From assembly GCF_000934755.1 (NCBI RefSeq), contig NZ_KN882175.1, forward strand, positions 287,628 to 331,435: DNA of 43,808 nucleotides, read 5' to 3'. The translations under genes and the position numbers were made by a program. Of the stretch, positions 17,945 to 26,602 are shown piece by piece (the first letter of the stretch is position 1; each line of letters begins with the position of its first letter). The notes under the pieces are model-generated. The model did no database searches and was not told where the DNA came from. It saw only the letters and a program-made list of their open reading frames with translations. The stretch comes from Desulfonatronovibrio magnus. GTDB taxonomy: Bacteria; Desulfobacterota; Desulfovibrionia; Desulfovibrionales; Desulfonatronovibrionaceae.

Positions 17945-18865
17945 TCAGTCCGCTCCCAGTCGCTTCATGGAATACAAGCCCTCAACTCCACCTACGGGCG
18001 TAAATTTCCTTGTATCCTTGGAGCCAAGCAAATGCTTAACCTGGTCAAATACCTCCTGCACAAAATCCTTCCCACCGATAACCCCGGAATCTGTAAAATA
18101 CCTGCATCTGTACCTGAACCTCTCAACACGGCTTATCCTGTAGCCTTTCTTCCTGGCCTTTTCCACGATCTTTTTGTCCATGGCCTTGCCTTTACCCGCA
18201 TCAACAGCGCCGGTCTCGTAAACAAACTGCCTGTATTTGCGGACAATCTCAGATGGATTGAACTCATTCCATTCCTTCATACCAAAATCCATGGAGAGCA
18301 AACCGTCTTTATTCCCGGTTTGGGTGTGATAACCAAGGGAACACCAGCGGTAGTCCTCTGGTTTTTTTACAATACCTGCCCGGATGGGATTAAGGTCCAC
18401 ATAAGCAAGAAGATTAACAAGACTCAAACCATCCTGAACAATCATACTCTTGAATCTATCACCCCAGAAGAACCCCCTCCGGCCATACCTCTTATTGAAA
18501 TACCTGGTGAATCCCTGCTTGATGTCCTTCACATAAGCCCCCAGGTTGGTCAGTCTCTTGCGGTAGTCGGATATAAGAACCCCGGTCACATTTAGCTCAT
18601 CTCCATAGTACTTCTGCAGTCTTTCCTTGATTTCTTCATCCGTAGGATCAGATTCAGGATACATGCGGATTACCAAATGAAAATGGTTGCCTAAAAGTGC
18701 GAATCCCAGCACATCCACAAAGTAAAATGAGCTAAGCTTTTTGATCAGGCCAAGCAGAAAGTCATTGTCTTTATCTGTTATGGGCAGGCCCTGCAGGGCA
18801 GTTCTGGATATTACATGGTAGATGGTGGGCTGATTATCTCTGATAAATCTGGCAATTCTAGGCAT
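17945..18865 (-). CDS. REP-associated tyrosine transposase (RAYT, Y1/IS200-like)
   Basis: The 306-residue protein starts MPRIARF and has a Y1 HUH nuclease domain: IYHVISR, the metal-binding pair His61/His63 in GNHFHLVI, and a C-terminal catalytic-Tyr region in AYVKDIKQGFTRYFNKRYG. These are followed by GFFWGDRF and YVDLNPIRAG. RAYTs are usually single-copy, domesticated transposases that bind and cleave short REP palindromes. The window is rich in GGGAC(A/T)GTCCC palindromes, some starting 110 bases upstream of this gene. The C-terminal 100 residues (from about 205) are a basic extension. The gene looks intact. Confidence 0.93.
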   Translation of the reverse strand: MPRIARFIRDNQPTIYHVISRTALQGLPITDKDNDFLLGLIKKLSSFYFVDVLGFALLGNHFHLVIRMYPESDPTDEEIKERLQKYYGDELNVTGVLISDYRKRLTNLGAYVKDIKQGFTRYFNKRYGRRGFFWGDRFKSMIVQDGLSLVNLLAYVDLNPIRAGIVKKPEDYRWCSLGYHTQTGNKDGLLSMDFGMKEWNEFNPSEIVRKYRQFVYETGAVDAGKGKAMDKKIVEKARKKGYRISRVERFRYRCRYFTDSGVIGGKDFVQEVFDQVKHLLGSKDTRKFTPVGGVEGLYSMKRLGAD

Positions 18866-18973
18866 GGTGAACCTCCATGAATGCTTGTGGTTGCTGGGTT
18901 GAGAGGAATTTAGCGAAATACGAAAAAAAAGTCAACTTAAAGAACCTGTCCCCAGTTTCTCTTGAAAATGGAT

Positions 18974-19094
18974 GGGGACAGTCCCGAAGCCAGGGACAGT
19001 CCCCGTGCCATGCCGTAGTTTATATTTTTTTACTCAAAGATTGCCTTAACACACCCTATTCATATTTTGTTTTCAAAAAACTCGTAATGCTCCC
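18974..19094 (-). mobile_element. MITE-A, half copy truncating the DUF6883 gene
   Basis: The right end (CTCGTAATGCTCCC) and the paired palindromes (18975-18985 and 18993-19003) match MITE-A. The left inverted repeat is missing and the middle is diverged. Its edge lies immediately after the TVW motif of the DUF6883 pseudogene. Confidence 0.7.
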
Positions 19095-19558
19095 ATCCAT
19101 ACTGTTCTTAAATTGGGCATAGGTAAACGCTTATTTGGAGTTTCTATGGGACCATCATCAGTGTAGCGGGTTTCGTATGGCGACTCAACAGTGCTGGATA
19201 CAGTTCCTGAGAGAGCATTACGCGTTTCTGACAAATGAAAAAATTTATGTGTTTGTCACAGCTTTTTTTGGGTTAAAAGCGGTTTATCATGGCTTGTTAC
19301 GGCTTCCTGCCCGGAGGCTTACAGCCCGGAGGGGGACTGTCCCTGGCTTCGGGACTGTCCCCTATCTGGTTTGTCAGAAACGCGTAATGCTCCCGTTCCT
19401 GAAGTAGCTTGAGTTTCATGAGCTTGCGCCAATATCTCCCAATGAGAAGCTTTAAAACCCATCTTCATAAAGAAAGCAGCTTTTCCTCGACTCTTTTCCT
19501 TATTGAGCAGGTAATCAAGGACTTTTAGCTTTTCGACATAGAGCAGCTCATTTTTCAT
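19095..19558 (-). pseudogene. DUF6883-family gene split by MITE-A and cut short by a second copy
   Basis: The frame begins at ATG 19558 with KVLDYLLNKEKSRGKAAFF, MGFKASHWEILAQA and is entered by MITE-A at 19394. Deleting 19211-19394 and one copy of the 8-bp duplication GTTCCTGA gives an uninterrupted continuation: TSGTVSSTVESPYETRYTDD, then PIETPNKRLPMPNLRTVW. This is the body of a DUF6883 protein, a family often found in toxin-like loci. After TVW the frame runs into the second MITE-A fragment and stops at 19073. Function is unknown. I saw no DUF4926 partner. Confidence 0.85.
19211..19394 (-). mobile_element. MITE-A copy 3 (184 bp) with 8-bp target duplication GTTCCTGA
   Basis: The ends are GAGAGCATTACGCGTTTCTG and its complement TAATGCTCCC. 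GTTCCTGA occurs directly on both sides (19203-19210 and 19395-19402). Palindromes lie at 19333-19343 and 19351-19361. It lies inside the DUF6883 gene. This is the best-defined copy for deducing the element's boundaries. Confidence 0.95.
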
Positions 19559-19786
19559 TGATGTGAGAAATGTCGGGTGTTATCTAAGTAATTGAATATT
19601 TTCAGAAACAATCCTCGTACAGCTTTTTGCTCCTCATGCTGATATAGTAGTGCTTGGAGATAGAAGGAGCAAGAGGTGATTTATGGGGTAGCGGAACAGT
19701 TGTGAATATCAGGAAAGCATATTTTGTCTTTCCCTTATGTTGCTCTTGAACACGGGCAGAATTTACAGTGTTTCTTGGTCATTCAA
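19559..19786. other. Gap with no recognisable gene
   Basis: Nothing in 19559-19786 can be supported on either strand. A short minus-strand frame begins MTKKHCKFCPCSRAT and stops. Confidence 0.5.
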
Positions 19787-20100
19787 CCTCCATGAGCTAT
19801 TGCTCAGACAGGTTGTATTTTTTAAGTGAAAAAAAATGAGTGGAAAAGTCCCGGGAGAGCAAGAAAGTCGACGCCAGTGCTGGTGACTGAAATCTGACTC
19901 CTGCCCCCTGAAGCCTTCTTCTAAAGCGCGCGGTATGCGGGGTACGTTAAAACTCAAAATCTAAATAAAAATCAGGCGGGGTGGGACTGGGTATTGCGGG
20001 GAACTGGCAAAATGACTTAACCTAGCTGAACAGACCGAAGGTTTATGCCGCTGCAGTGTTCAACCGGGTAAACTGGCAACATAATGTCCCTATTAGCTTT
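19787..20100 (+). repeat. Dispersed repeat RepE, uninterrupted copy
   Basis: This copy matches 13585-14010 apart from the MITE-A insertion there, and matches 16335-16455 in its right third. It is followed by a diverged copy of the terminal GTTCGGTCC-type module at 20124-20170. Confidence 0.85.
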
Positions 20101-20176
20101 ACTTACCATTCGTTTTTTTCTTGAAGTTACTCGAAGGTTTGGTCCGGTGAGCGCCAGGGTGGAGCGCTTACGGTTA

Positions 20177-20214
20177 AAAAAATAGCCCTTGTTGCTAAGC
20201 AAGGGCTATTTTTT
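20177..20214. terminator. Bidirectional intrinsic terminator
   Basis: AAAAAATAGCCCTTG and CAAGGGCTATTTTTT form a perfect 15-bp stem with an 8-base loop, with A and T runs on both sides. It would end minus-strand transcripts from the gene fragment at 20241 as well as plus-strand transcription. Confidence 0.9.
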
Positions 20215-20240
20215 ATTCATCAATTAGTTTTTAATTCTGA

Positions 20241-20613
20241 TTAAAGCAAGATATATAAATCTACCAGTTCTTGCGTGCCATCATATGGTGCAGCAGCTGT
20301 TGGATCACCAACATTTGTTGCACGTATGCTTCCAAGATTATGCACACCATCATCGAGGTTTTCATCAAGTGCACGCGCAAATGCCCATGGTACTTCCTCA
20401 AAAAGGAACATGTTCCTATCAGTACTCCAAGGAGAATTTGCTGCTAGAATTTCTTCCAACCATACATCACCACCAAAAGGATGCAATAAGGCCCTTGCAG
20501 CAGAAACGATAAGATTTTGATCTGCAAGATCGTCATTCCAATCCTCAGGAGCGCCGCCACCAGTGTTTACAATTGCTGAAGGATCAACAGCAGGATCTTT
20601 TCCTGCGGCTGGA
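20241..20613 (-). pseudogene. C-terminal fragment of an unrecognised protein
   Basis: An open frame of about 120 codons runs to the TAA just before a strong terminator. It reads DWNDDLADQNLIVSAARALL, HPFGGDVWLEEILA and ends GTQELVDLYILL. No start codon with a ribosome site is found, and upstream it runs into the Fic gene in another frame. It therefore looks like the 3' end of a longer gene fused to the Fic fragment by a deletion. I do not recognise the family. Confidence 0.5.
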
Positions 20614-21300
20614 CTTGATGATGACCGGGAGCAGTCCGGCCCTCAGCAGCACATAATTGATGAGCAGGCGCACCACCCGGCCGTTGCCGTCATCAAAGGG
20701 ATGAATCAGGATAAATCGACGATGGATTTCGGCCAGCAGAGGGATAAGCCCCATGCTGGGAGACTCAATTTCTCCGGCCATCCACGAAGTAAATTCCTGC
20801 ATTCTGGCCGGAGTCTCTTCTGGCGAAGCAAAGTAAAACATCTCCCCGGAAGCTGTGAGAACGTGGTTGGGTGCGGTTTTATACCTGCCAGGCTCAATCC
20901 AGCGCCGGGTCTGTCCTCCTGAACCAGTTTCCGCAATCTGCCAGTAGCCTTCTTTGAGCGAGATCCGGATCAAATCCCGGATATCTCCTTCAGACAGAAT
21001 TCGCTGCTCCCTGGCCAGGGATCGGACATGCTCAATGGCCGCGTCATGTCCCAGCATCTCTTCATATTCCCGCAACAGGTGCTCCCCTCTGGTCCGGCCG
21101 TGAATAAGCAGGAGCATGGTTTCGTCGTAGCTGAGGGTATTACCCTCTATATGATTGGAATTATAATTCCACTCCAGCCTTAATCTCTGCCAGAGCCGAT
21201 TTTCCCTGTCTAAGGTCAGAGGCTGGACCTTGGTCCACTGGTCACACAAATCTTTCAGCCTGGAATTGAGACCTTCCTTAAGCCGGTTATAAAGTTCCAT
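20584..21300 (-). pseudogene. Fic-domain AMP-transferase, C-terminally truncated
   Basis: Fic enzymes transfer AMP from ATP to protein hydroxyl groups. The core motif HPFDDGNGRVVR is complete with the catalytic His. An N-terminal inhibitory motif SNHIEGN (S-x-x-x-E-G) marks a class II self-inhibited Fic. The ATG at 21300 gives MELYNRLKEG, as in relatives; an upstream in-frame start exists at 21336. After VIIKSS the sequence leaves the family (RRKRSCC, stop). Relatives continue 30 or more residues with an Fic-associated tail. The tail was replaced by an unrelated gene end, so activity is uncertain though the catalytic core survives. Confidence 0.8.
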
Positions 21301-21358
21301 GGTCAGTCTCTTTTGCCATCGCCAAAATTCACGCAAAGCCTCTTAGAACCCTGCAGGG

Positions 21359-21943
21359 TTAGACGTTATCTCTAATCATGGGAAACATGGGCGGGGAGTT
21401 TTTGACCTGGATTTTGCCCAGCAGTCTAAAGCCCAGTCGCTGGTAAAAGGCAACACTTCTTGTAGAGGTGGACTCCAAGTAAACAGGCCATTCCTTCTTT
21501 GCACAGTGCGCAAGGGCGTGTTCCATTAATGCCCGGCCATATCCGCGGCCACGACAGGCTGGATCAACGGCTGTCCAAGCCAGATGCCACACAGCATCCT
21601 TAGGATAATATTTCTCCATTTCCTGATAAACTGCAAAAAGATCAGACAGAACATGGGATGGAACATACTTTGTGTTCAGCTCAAACAGTTTTTCAAAGTC
21701 TGGCTGGACTCCGTGGGGCAGCACCTGGACAAGGCCTGTATAGTCCTGGAAGCAGAAAGCACTGCCATGCTCAACGCTTCTGCCCCCAAAATACCTGCTT
21801 ATAAAAGGCATTACCTTAACGTATACAGATGGATCAGGAAATGACCAGCGAACAATCGGATCTGCGCTGAAAGCCAGAATCATCATTTCATACAAAGCTT
21901 TTTCATCTTCGGGCAGTACTTTGCGAATTCCGGGTATATTCAT
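21359..21943 (-). CDS. GNAT-family N-acetyltransferase
   Basis: The 194-residue protein has a complete GNAT fold. The acetyl-CoA binding loop reads CRGRGYGRALMEHA near residue 135, and the terminal block is YLESTSTRSVAFYQRLGF. The substrate is unknown. Relatives of this type (with DPIVRWSFPDPS near the N-terminus) are uncharacterised acetyltransferases. It lies 58 bases upstream of the Fic gene on the same strand and may be cotranscribed with it. A gap of 119 bases separates it from the DUF4197 gene. Confidence 0.85.
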   Translation of the reverse strand: MNIPGIRKVLPEDEKALYEMMILAFSADPIVRWSFPDPSVYVKVMPFISRYFGGRSVEHGSAFCFQDYTGLVQVLPHGVQPDFEKLFELNTKYVPSHVLSDLFAVYQEMEKYYPKDAVWHLAWTAVDPACRGRGYGRALMEHALAHCAKKEWPVYLESTSTRSVAFYQRLGFRLLGKIQVKNSPPMFPMIRDNV

Positions 21944-22062
21944 AAACCATGCTCCATAATAATATATCAGCCACCCTAAGCCCTCTATGTAAAGGCAGGT
22001 TTTAAGACAGACTGAATTTTGTCAGGCAGGTGCTGACATATACGATTGTAGTTACCTGGAAA

Positions 22063-22794
22063 TTACCGTCCAAAAACCCTGCGCAAAATATCAGTTGTCT
22101 GTTTGGCTGGATTGTTTCTGATGGCAGCCTCTTCCAAGGCCAGATAGTCAAATATGGCCATAATGGATCTGTCTACCACATGTCTTGAAAGGTCCACACT
22201 GACATCCGGAACAAAAGGGAGCTGCTGATAATCACTCATTAAGTCCTCATACAGCCTTACAGCACCTGCCTCTGAAAGGCTTTGGCGCACAACAGGCTGA
22301 AACTCATCAGCAAGTGGCATGGACATGCGGTCCTGAAAGTACCTTGTGGCAGAATCGTCCGGCCCGGTGTATATGGAGTAGGCATCTTCCAGTGTCATGC
22401 TGGAAATGGCCTGGGCAAACATATCCTTTGCTTTGGGTACAGCCATTTCAGCAGCCCTGTTCATTCGCACCTCAAGATCATCCAGCATTCTTCCCATGCC
22501 TGCCCGGTTCATTAAATGTTGTACCTGCTGCAGTCCCTCAGGCAGGGAGATATGTGCTCTTGGATCAAGATAAAAACCGTTTTCTCGCCCAAGATGAGAT
22601 ACTACGTTTTCACTTCCCACTTTCAGGGCCTCTCGCAGACCTGCAGCTATATCAGACTCGGGCAACCGCTTGGACTGATTATTTTCTGGATGGTCACGAA
22701 AAATATCCATGCCTCTTTGCAGCCAGCTTTCAGCATGAATATGCCCTGCCCAGAAAATGCTCAGAAAAAAGAACAGCACAATACACTTTTTCAT
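22063..22794 (-). CDS. DUF4197 periplasmic protein
   Basis: The 243-residue protein begins with a signal peptide (MKKCIVLFFFLSIFWAG, cleavage after HIHA). The DUF4197 body includes AAGLREALKVGSENVV, MNRAAEMAVPKAKDMF, and ATRYFQDRM near the middle. Family function is unknown, and it is expected in the periplasm. It starts 23 bases after the stop of the permease gene on the same strand, so the two probably form an operon. That link between a purine-type permease and DUF4197 is inference from position only. Confidence 0.88.
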   Translation of the reverse strand: MKKCIVLFFFLSIFWAGHIHAESWLQRGMDIFRDHPENNQSKRLPESDIAAGLREALKVGSENVVSHLGRENGFYLDPRAHISLPEGLQQVQHLMNRAGMGRMLDDLEVRMNRAAEMAVPKAKDMFAQAISSMTLEDAYSIYTGPDDSATRYFQDRMSMPLADEFQPVVRQSLSEAGAVRLYEDLMSDYQQLPFVPDVSVDLSRHVVDRSIMAIFDYLALEEAAIRNNPAKQTTDILRRVFGR

Positions 22795-22817
22795 AAAAAA
22801 TATCCTTTAATGAATTA

Positions 22818-24578
22818 TCAGGCCTCAAATGGCAGATCATAGGTAATATAATTAACTCCGCCAATGGTTATATGACGCAAATTCCGGGCGTATCTGCTTA
22901 GAATAAGAAGCCCCAGCTCCTCAGGATCAACAAGCCCGTCAAATTCTTGCAAATCCTCCACTGCAAAGTCAATATCCTTTGCCCGGGATGAGTCAATAAA
23001 TTCTACATGTATGACATCGTCTTCGCCGTGCAGATTTATGCGCAGTACCGGAGACGTGAACTTTTCCAGAGAGCATAGATGTGTAAACAGCTCCTCTGTT
23101 GTCAATTGCAGCCTGTGCAACTGATCTGGTGAAACCTTTCTTGTCTGTGAATACTCATTTATGAAAACCTGCAGCTTAGATACTTGACCGAGATCTCGCT
23201 CCACGGTGAATCCGGCCCTGCCTGCAGGCTTGAGATAAAAAAGAACACTCAGAATGATTGCTGTCACTCCTCCTGCAGCCATCCCATTGCCCACAAAGGG
23301 TGACACAAGGTCCGGTATCAGATGAGGAAAGAAAAGATCGTTATGAAATGTAAAGCCCACCCAGAATGATACCCCGATAATGATACCGCTTTCATAATTC
23401 AACCCATGCGAGGCAGCCAGCTTGATGCCTGTTACAAAGAGCATTGCCAGCAGAACAAAAAGAAACGCTCCAATCACAGGAGAAGGAATGGAAGTCATGA
23501 TGGATGCAACCTTGGGAGAAAAAGCCAGCAGACCAAGAAACCCGGCCACATAATAACCAACCCTGCGCGCTGTTACCCCTGTGAGCTCAACAGCAGCAAT
23601 GGCATTGGAATAAGTTGTGTTAGGTATAGTTCCGAGGGCGCCTGCAATGGCATTAGATACACCATCAGCATATATTGCCCCCTGAACTCGCTCATAATCT
23701 ATTTTGCGGAAATCACGCTGGGAAATATGCTGAATGGCCATGCCATCTCCAATGGTTTCTACTGTGCCGACTATGGTCACCAGAGCAAAGGTCAGGTACA
23801 GGGATATCAGTTCCGGACTGTATTCAAGATAAAAGCCCGGCCATGATCCCTGTGGCAGGCCAACCCAGCTGCTTTCTGTGATTGCTGAAAAATCTGTCAG
23901 ACCGAGAAAAGATGCCAGGATGGTGCCGGACAGCAATCCAATGACCAGACTCCATAGTTTGAGAAACTTGTTTCCGAAAATCGCCAGACTTAAAATGACT
24001 GTCAGGGTGCCGACAGAGACCATCAGATAATGAACATCAGCACCTTCCTGACCTGTCCCGGTCATAAGGTCAAGGGCAATGCTTAAAACAGAAACCACAA
24101 TGAGCATAATAACCACTCCACCCACTAAGGGCGTGATGATCTTACGCAATGGCCCCAGAAGCCACCCGAAAAGTATCTGCAAGGGAGCTGAAAGAACCGC
24201 CATTGTTGCTACAAGAGCCATGCCTCCAATCTGGGCTGCTGCCAGTGCGCATGCCAGAAATGCTCCTGAACTGCCAATAAACAGAAGATAACCCGAACCT
24301 ACAGACCCAAATCTTCTAACCTGAATAAAAGTGCCAATGCTGCTGGCGAGAAGTGAAGCAAATATAATCCATGAGTACTCTATGGGATCAATGCCGGCCA
24401 TCCTGGCTACAACCAGCGGAGTTACTGTTATAGGCCCTACAATGAGCAGAATCAGCTGAAAACCAGTAAAAGCGCTGATCCATTCCGGAGGACGCTCATC
24501 CACAGCATATAAAAGGTTTCCGGGCCTGGAAGTCTGATTCTTCAACTTGTCAGAAGTTTTACTTTTGCCTGTCGTCAT
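22818..24578 (-). CDS. NCS2-type nucleobase permease fused to an anti-sigma-like ATPase domain
   Basis: Residues about 35-445 form the 12-14 hydrophobic segments of the NCS2 (uracil/xanthine, SLC23) family, with TVETIGDGMAIQHIS and NAIAGALGTIPNTTYSNAIA matching the conserved substrate-binding helices. Residues about 455-586 lie in the cytoplasm. They resemble an RsbW/SpoIIAB-type HATPase, with LQLTTEELFTHLCSL in the N-box position, then DPEELGLLILSRYARNLRH and GVNYITYDL at the end. The fusion would couple transport to an ATP-binding, signalling-like domain. The G-box glycines are weak, so nucleotide binding is uncertain. It uses ATG at 24578. Confidence 0.85.
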   Translation of the reverse strand: MTTGKSKTSDKLKNQTSRPGNLLYAVDERPPEWISAFTGFQLILLIVGPITVTPLVVARMAGIDPIEYSWIIFASLLASSIGTFIQVRRFGSVGSGYLLFIGSSGAFLACALAAAQIGGMALVATMAVLSAPLQILFGWLLGPLRKIITPLVGGVVIMLIVVSVLSIALDLMTGTGQEGADVHYLMVSVGTLTVILSLAIFGNKFLKLWSLVIGLLSGTILASFLGLTDFSAITESSWVGLPQGSWPGFYLEYSPELISLYLTFALVTIVGTVETIGDGMAIQHISQRDFRKIDYERVQGAIYADGVSNAIAGALGTIPNTTYSNAIAAVELTGVTARRVGYYVAGFLGLLAFSPKVASIMTSIPSPVIGAFLFVLLAMLFVTGIKLAASHGLNYESGIIIGVSFWVGFTFHNDLFFPHLIPDLVSPFVGNGMAAGGVTAIILSVLFYLKPAGRAGFTVERDLGQVSKLQVFINEYSQTRKVSPDQLHRLQLTTEELFTHLCSLEKFTSPVLRINLHGEDDVIHVEFIDSSRAKDIDFAVEDLQEFDGLVDPEELGLLILSRYARNLRHITIGGVNYITYDLPFEA

Positions 24579-24734
24579 TATACCTCAATGGATTATCTGT
24601 CTAATGTGGGCTTTGCCTGCAACCCAACTTAAACAGGGAACTGTAAGTTGGGGAGAACTTAACTTTTAAGGCTGAAGGCTGAAGATTAAGGATCATGGTC
24701 ATTATAGCTCTTGTCAGTATCAGATAATTTTCTT

Positions 24735-25075
24735 GTATCTGTTTAGCGCTTACAAGTAACTACAAACGTATATGTAATAAATTCAGAGCATTACGGTTTT
24801 ACCATACAGATTGCTTCGGTCGCTTAGGCTCCCTCGTGGGTGACAGTTTTTCAGCAACCACATCCCTGACACCTCAGGTGTCATTGCGAGCGAGTCTTTT
24901 TACCTCGTTGAATACACGCAGTGTAGGCACAGCCATTCAACTGGGGCGAGCGCGGCAATCTCAAACGCGCTAAGGCTATTTTTCTTGTTCCCAGGCTCCA
25001 GCCTGGGAACGAGGGGTGTAAGTTACTCACAGGTTCGGTCCCGGGCCTCCCGGGTGAGGAGCTTTTAAGGAAAGC
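24735..25075 (+). repeat. Dispersed repeat RepC, copy 2
   Basis: This matches 1006-1332 closely over AGTAACTACAAACGTATATG, the CATTGCGAGCGAGTCTT block and GCTCCAGCCTGGGAACGAGG, and ends in the GTTCGGTCC module at 25020-25065. It has an extra segment around 24900-24950 (CGTTGAATACACGCAGTGTA) compared with copy 1. Its left edge, ATCTGTTTAGCGCTT, is identical to the MITE-B terminus. Confidence 0.85.
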
Positions 25076-25190
25076 CGGGGACAGGTACTTTTGCCGACCT
25101 GAAACCGTAATACAGCCGGACTATCCGGTTGCAAAAGCGCCAGTCCCCTGCAAATTTAAATAAAATTTCGCTTCAGTGCTAAACAATTAC
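25076..25190 (+). repeat. Dispersed repeat RepF, copy 1
   Basis: CGGGGACAGGTACTTTTGCC, GACTATCCGG and GCAAAAG with CAGTCCCCTGC match 30110-30200. It begins with TTTTAAGGAAAGC shared with one end of MITE-B, so these families exchange modules. The remaining 25191-25316 is leader sequence with no feature I can assign. Confidence 0.75.
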
Positions 25191-25316
25191 TAATATTGAT
25201 TTTTTTACGCAAGCCATAAAATCATGCTCAGCCAGTCAGTACTCCTCTCTGCAGTGATAATCACCTCACTCAAATTCTTTCTTGAGGCCGCGAATTTTTT
25301 TTGTTAATAATCCTTC

Positions 25317-26558
25317 ATGCTAACATTTATTCACGCTGCTGATTTTCACTTAGACAGTCCCCTGCGCGGTCTTGGCCGCTATGAAGGCGCCCCTGTTGCT
25401 GATATTCGTGAAGCAAGCCGACGGGCCCTGGCCGGTCTTGTGGATTATATTCTGGAAAACAAGATTCCATTGCTTCTGATTGCCGGTGATCTTTACGATG
25501 ACGACTGCCCGGACTTTCAGACCTTGCTTCATGTATCCATGCAAATGGATAAAATCAAAGAAGCAGGCACCAGAGTTGCTTTTATCAAAGGCAACCACGA
25601 CGCTGGCAATTCCATGACCAGATCCCTCAAGCTTCCGGACAATGTTAAAACTTTCTCGACCAGCCAGGCCGGTACATGGATAATTGAAGAGCTTGGAGTT
25701 GCAGTACACGGCCAGAGTTACGAATCAGCCGAAGTTCTGGACAATATTGTCCAGGCTTACCCCGACCCCCTTCCGGACCTTTTTAATATTGGCCTCCTGC
25801 ATACCTCCCTTTCAGGCAAACCTGGAAAAAGCGGCTATGCTCCCTGCGAACTCAAACATCTCCTGTCCAAGGGATATCATTACTGGGCACTGGGTCATAT
25901 CCATAGATACGATGTTTTCCATGAGAACCCTTATGTGATTTTTTCAGGCTGCATTCAGGGCAGGCATATCAGAGAACCTGGTGCAAAAGGATGTGTTCGG
26001 GTTGACGTAAACAATTCAGGACAGGTCAGCATAGAACGTATTATCCTTGATGTATTCAGGTGGAAAACCTTAGAAGTGGATATCACCCACCTTGACACCT
26101 TTCAACAGGTTATGGACAGAACAGCTCGAGAAATGGAAAAAGTTTACTCTGACGAATCTGACGGGAGGTCTATGGGACTTCGTGTTGTGCTGCATGGAAA
26201 TGGAGCTGCTCACGATCAGATAGTAAATGACCGGGAAGCTTTGGAAGCACATATCAGGCGCATAGGCACGGATATTTCCCGCAGGAAAATCTGGGTTGAA
26301 AAAATTTATACCAATACCAGTCCGGCTGTTGACCTTGACGAACTAAAAAAAAGCAAAACACCTCAGGGTGATCTGATAAGGTTCATTGATGAGCTGGAAC
26401 ATAACCCTGAGAGTTTTGAGCAGCTTGAATTCAGCTTAGAAGAGCTTGGAGCAAAACTATCTGGAAAAGGCGTTGCCCTGCCGGATTTGACAGATCCAGA
26501 ACAGCGCAGGCAATACCTGGAGAGAGCCCGGCGCATGATCATACCCCTGATGTCATAA
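25317..26558 (+). CDS. SbcD/YhaO-like DNA repair exonuclease (metallophosphoesterase)
   Basis: The 413-residue protein has all calcineurin-like phosphoesterase motifs: Asp9-x-His11 (AADFH), GDLYD with Asp58, GNHD at 92-95, and GHIHRYD near residue 195. It resembles YhaO/SbcD nucleases that process DNA ends together with a large SbcC/YhaN-type ATPase. That ATPase gene, normally just downstream, is absent; a MITE-A relic and a protease gene follow instead. The C-terminal 180 residues are the capping/adaptor region. Either the partner is encoded elsewhere or the gene is an orphan. The plus-strand ATG follows an AT-rich leader with a weak ribosome site. Confidence 0.9.
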   Translation: MLTFIHAADFHLDSPLRGLGRYEGAPVADIREASRRALAGLVDYILENKIPLLLIAGDLYDDDCPDFQTLLHVSMQMDKIKEAGTRVAFIKGNHDAGNSMTRSLKLPDNVKTFSTSQAGTWIIEELGVAVHGQSYESAEVLDNIVQAYPDPLPDLFNIGLLHTSLSGKPGKSGYAPCELKHLLSKGYHYWALGHIHRYDVFHENPYVIFSGCIQGRHIREPGAKGCVRVDVNNSGQVSIERIILDVFRWKTLEVDITHLDTFQQVMDRTAREMEKVYSDESDGRSMGLRVVLHGNGAAHDQIVNDREALEAHIRRIGTDISRRKIWVEKIYTNTSPAVDLDELKKSKTPQGDLIRFIDELEHNPESFEQLEFSLEELGAKLSGKGVALPDLTDPEQRRQYLERARRMIIPLMS

Positions 26559-26602
26559 ACTGAGTAAGCATCAGACATTAAAAAAATTGCCTGAAATCCC
26601 AG

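Noticed and set aside
20275-20520. Two plus-strand frames of 75-81 codons
   Set aside because: They are antisense to the better-supported minus-strand fragment that ends at a strong terminator.
12200-21400. CRISPR array or intact prophage in the repeat-rich island
   Set aside because: Repeats are long, irregularly spaced and dispersed, with no unique equal spacers, no cas genes and no phage structural genes.
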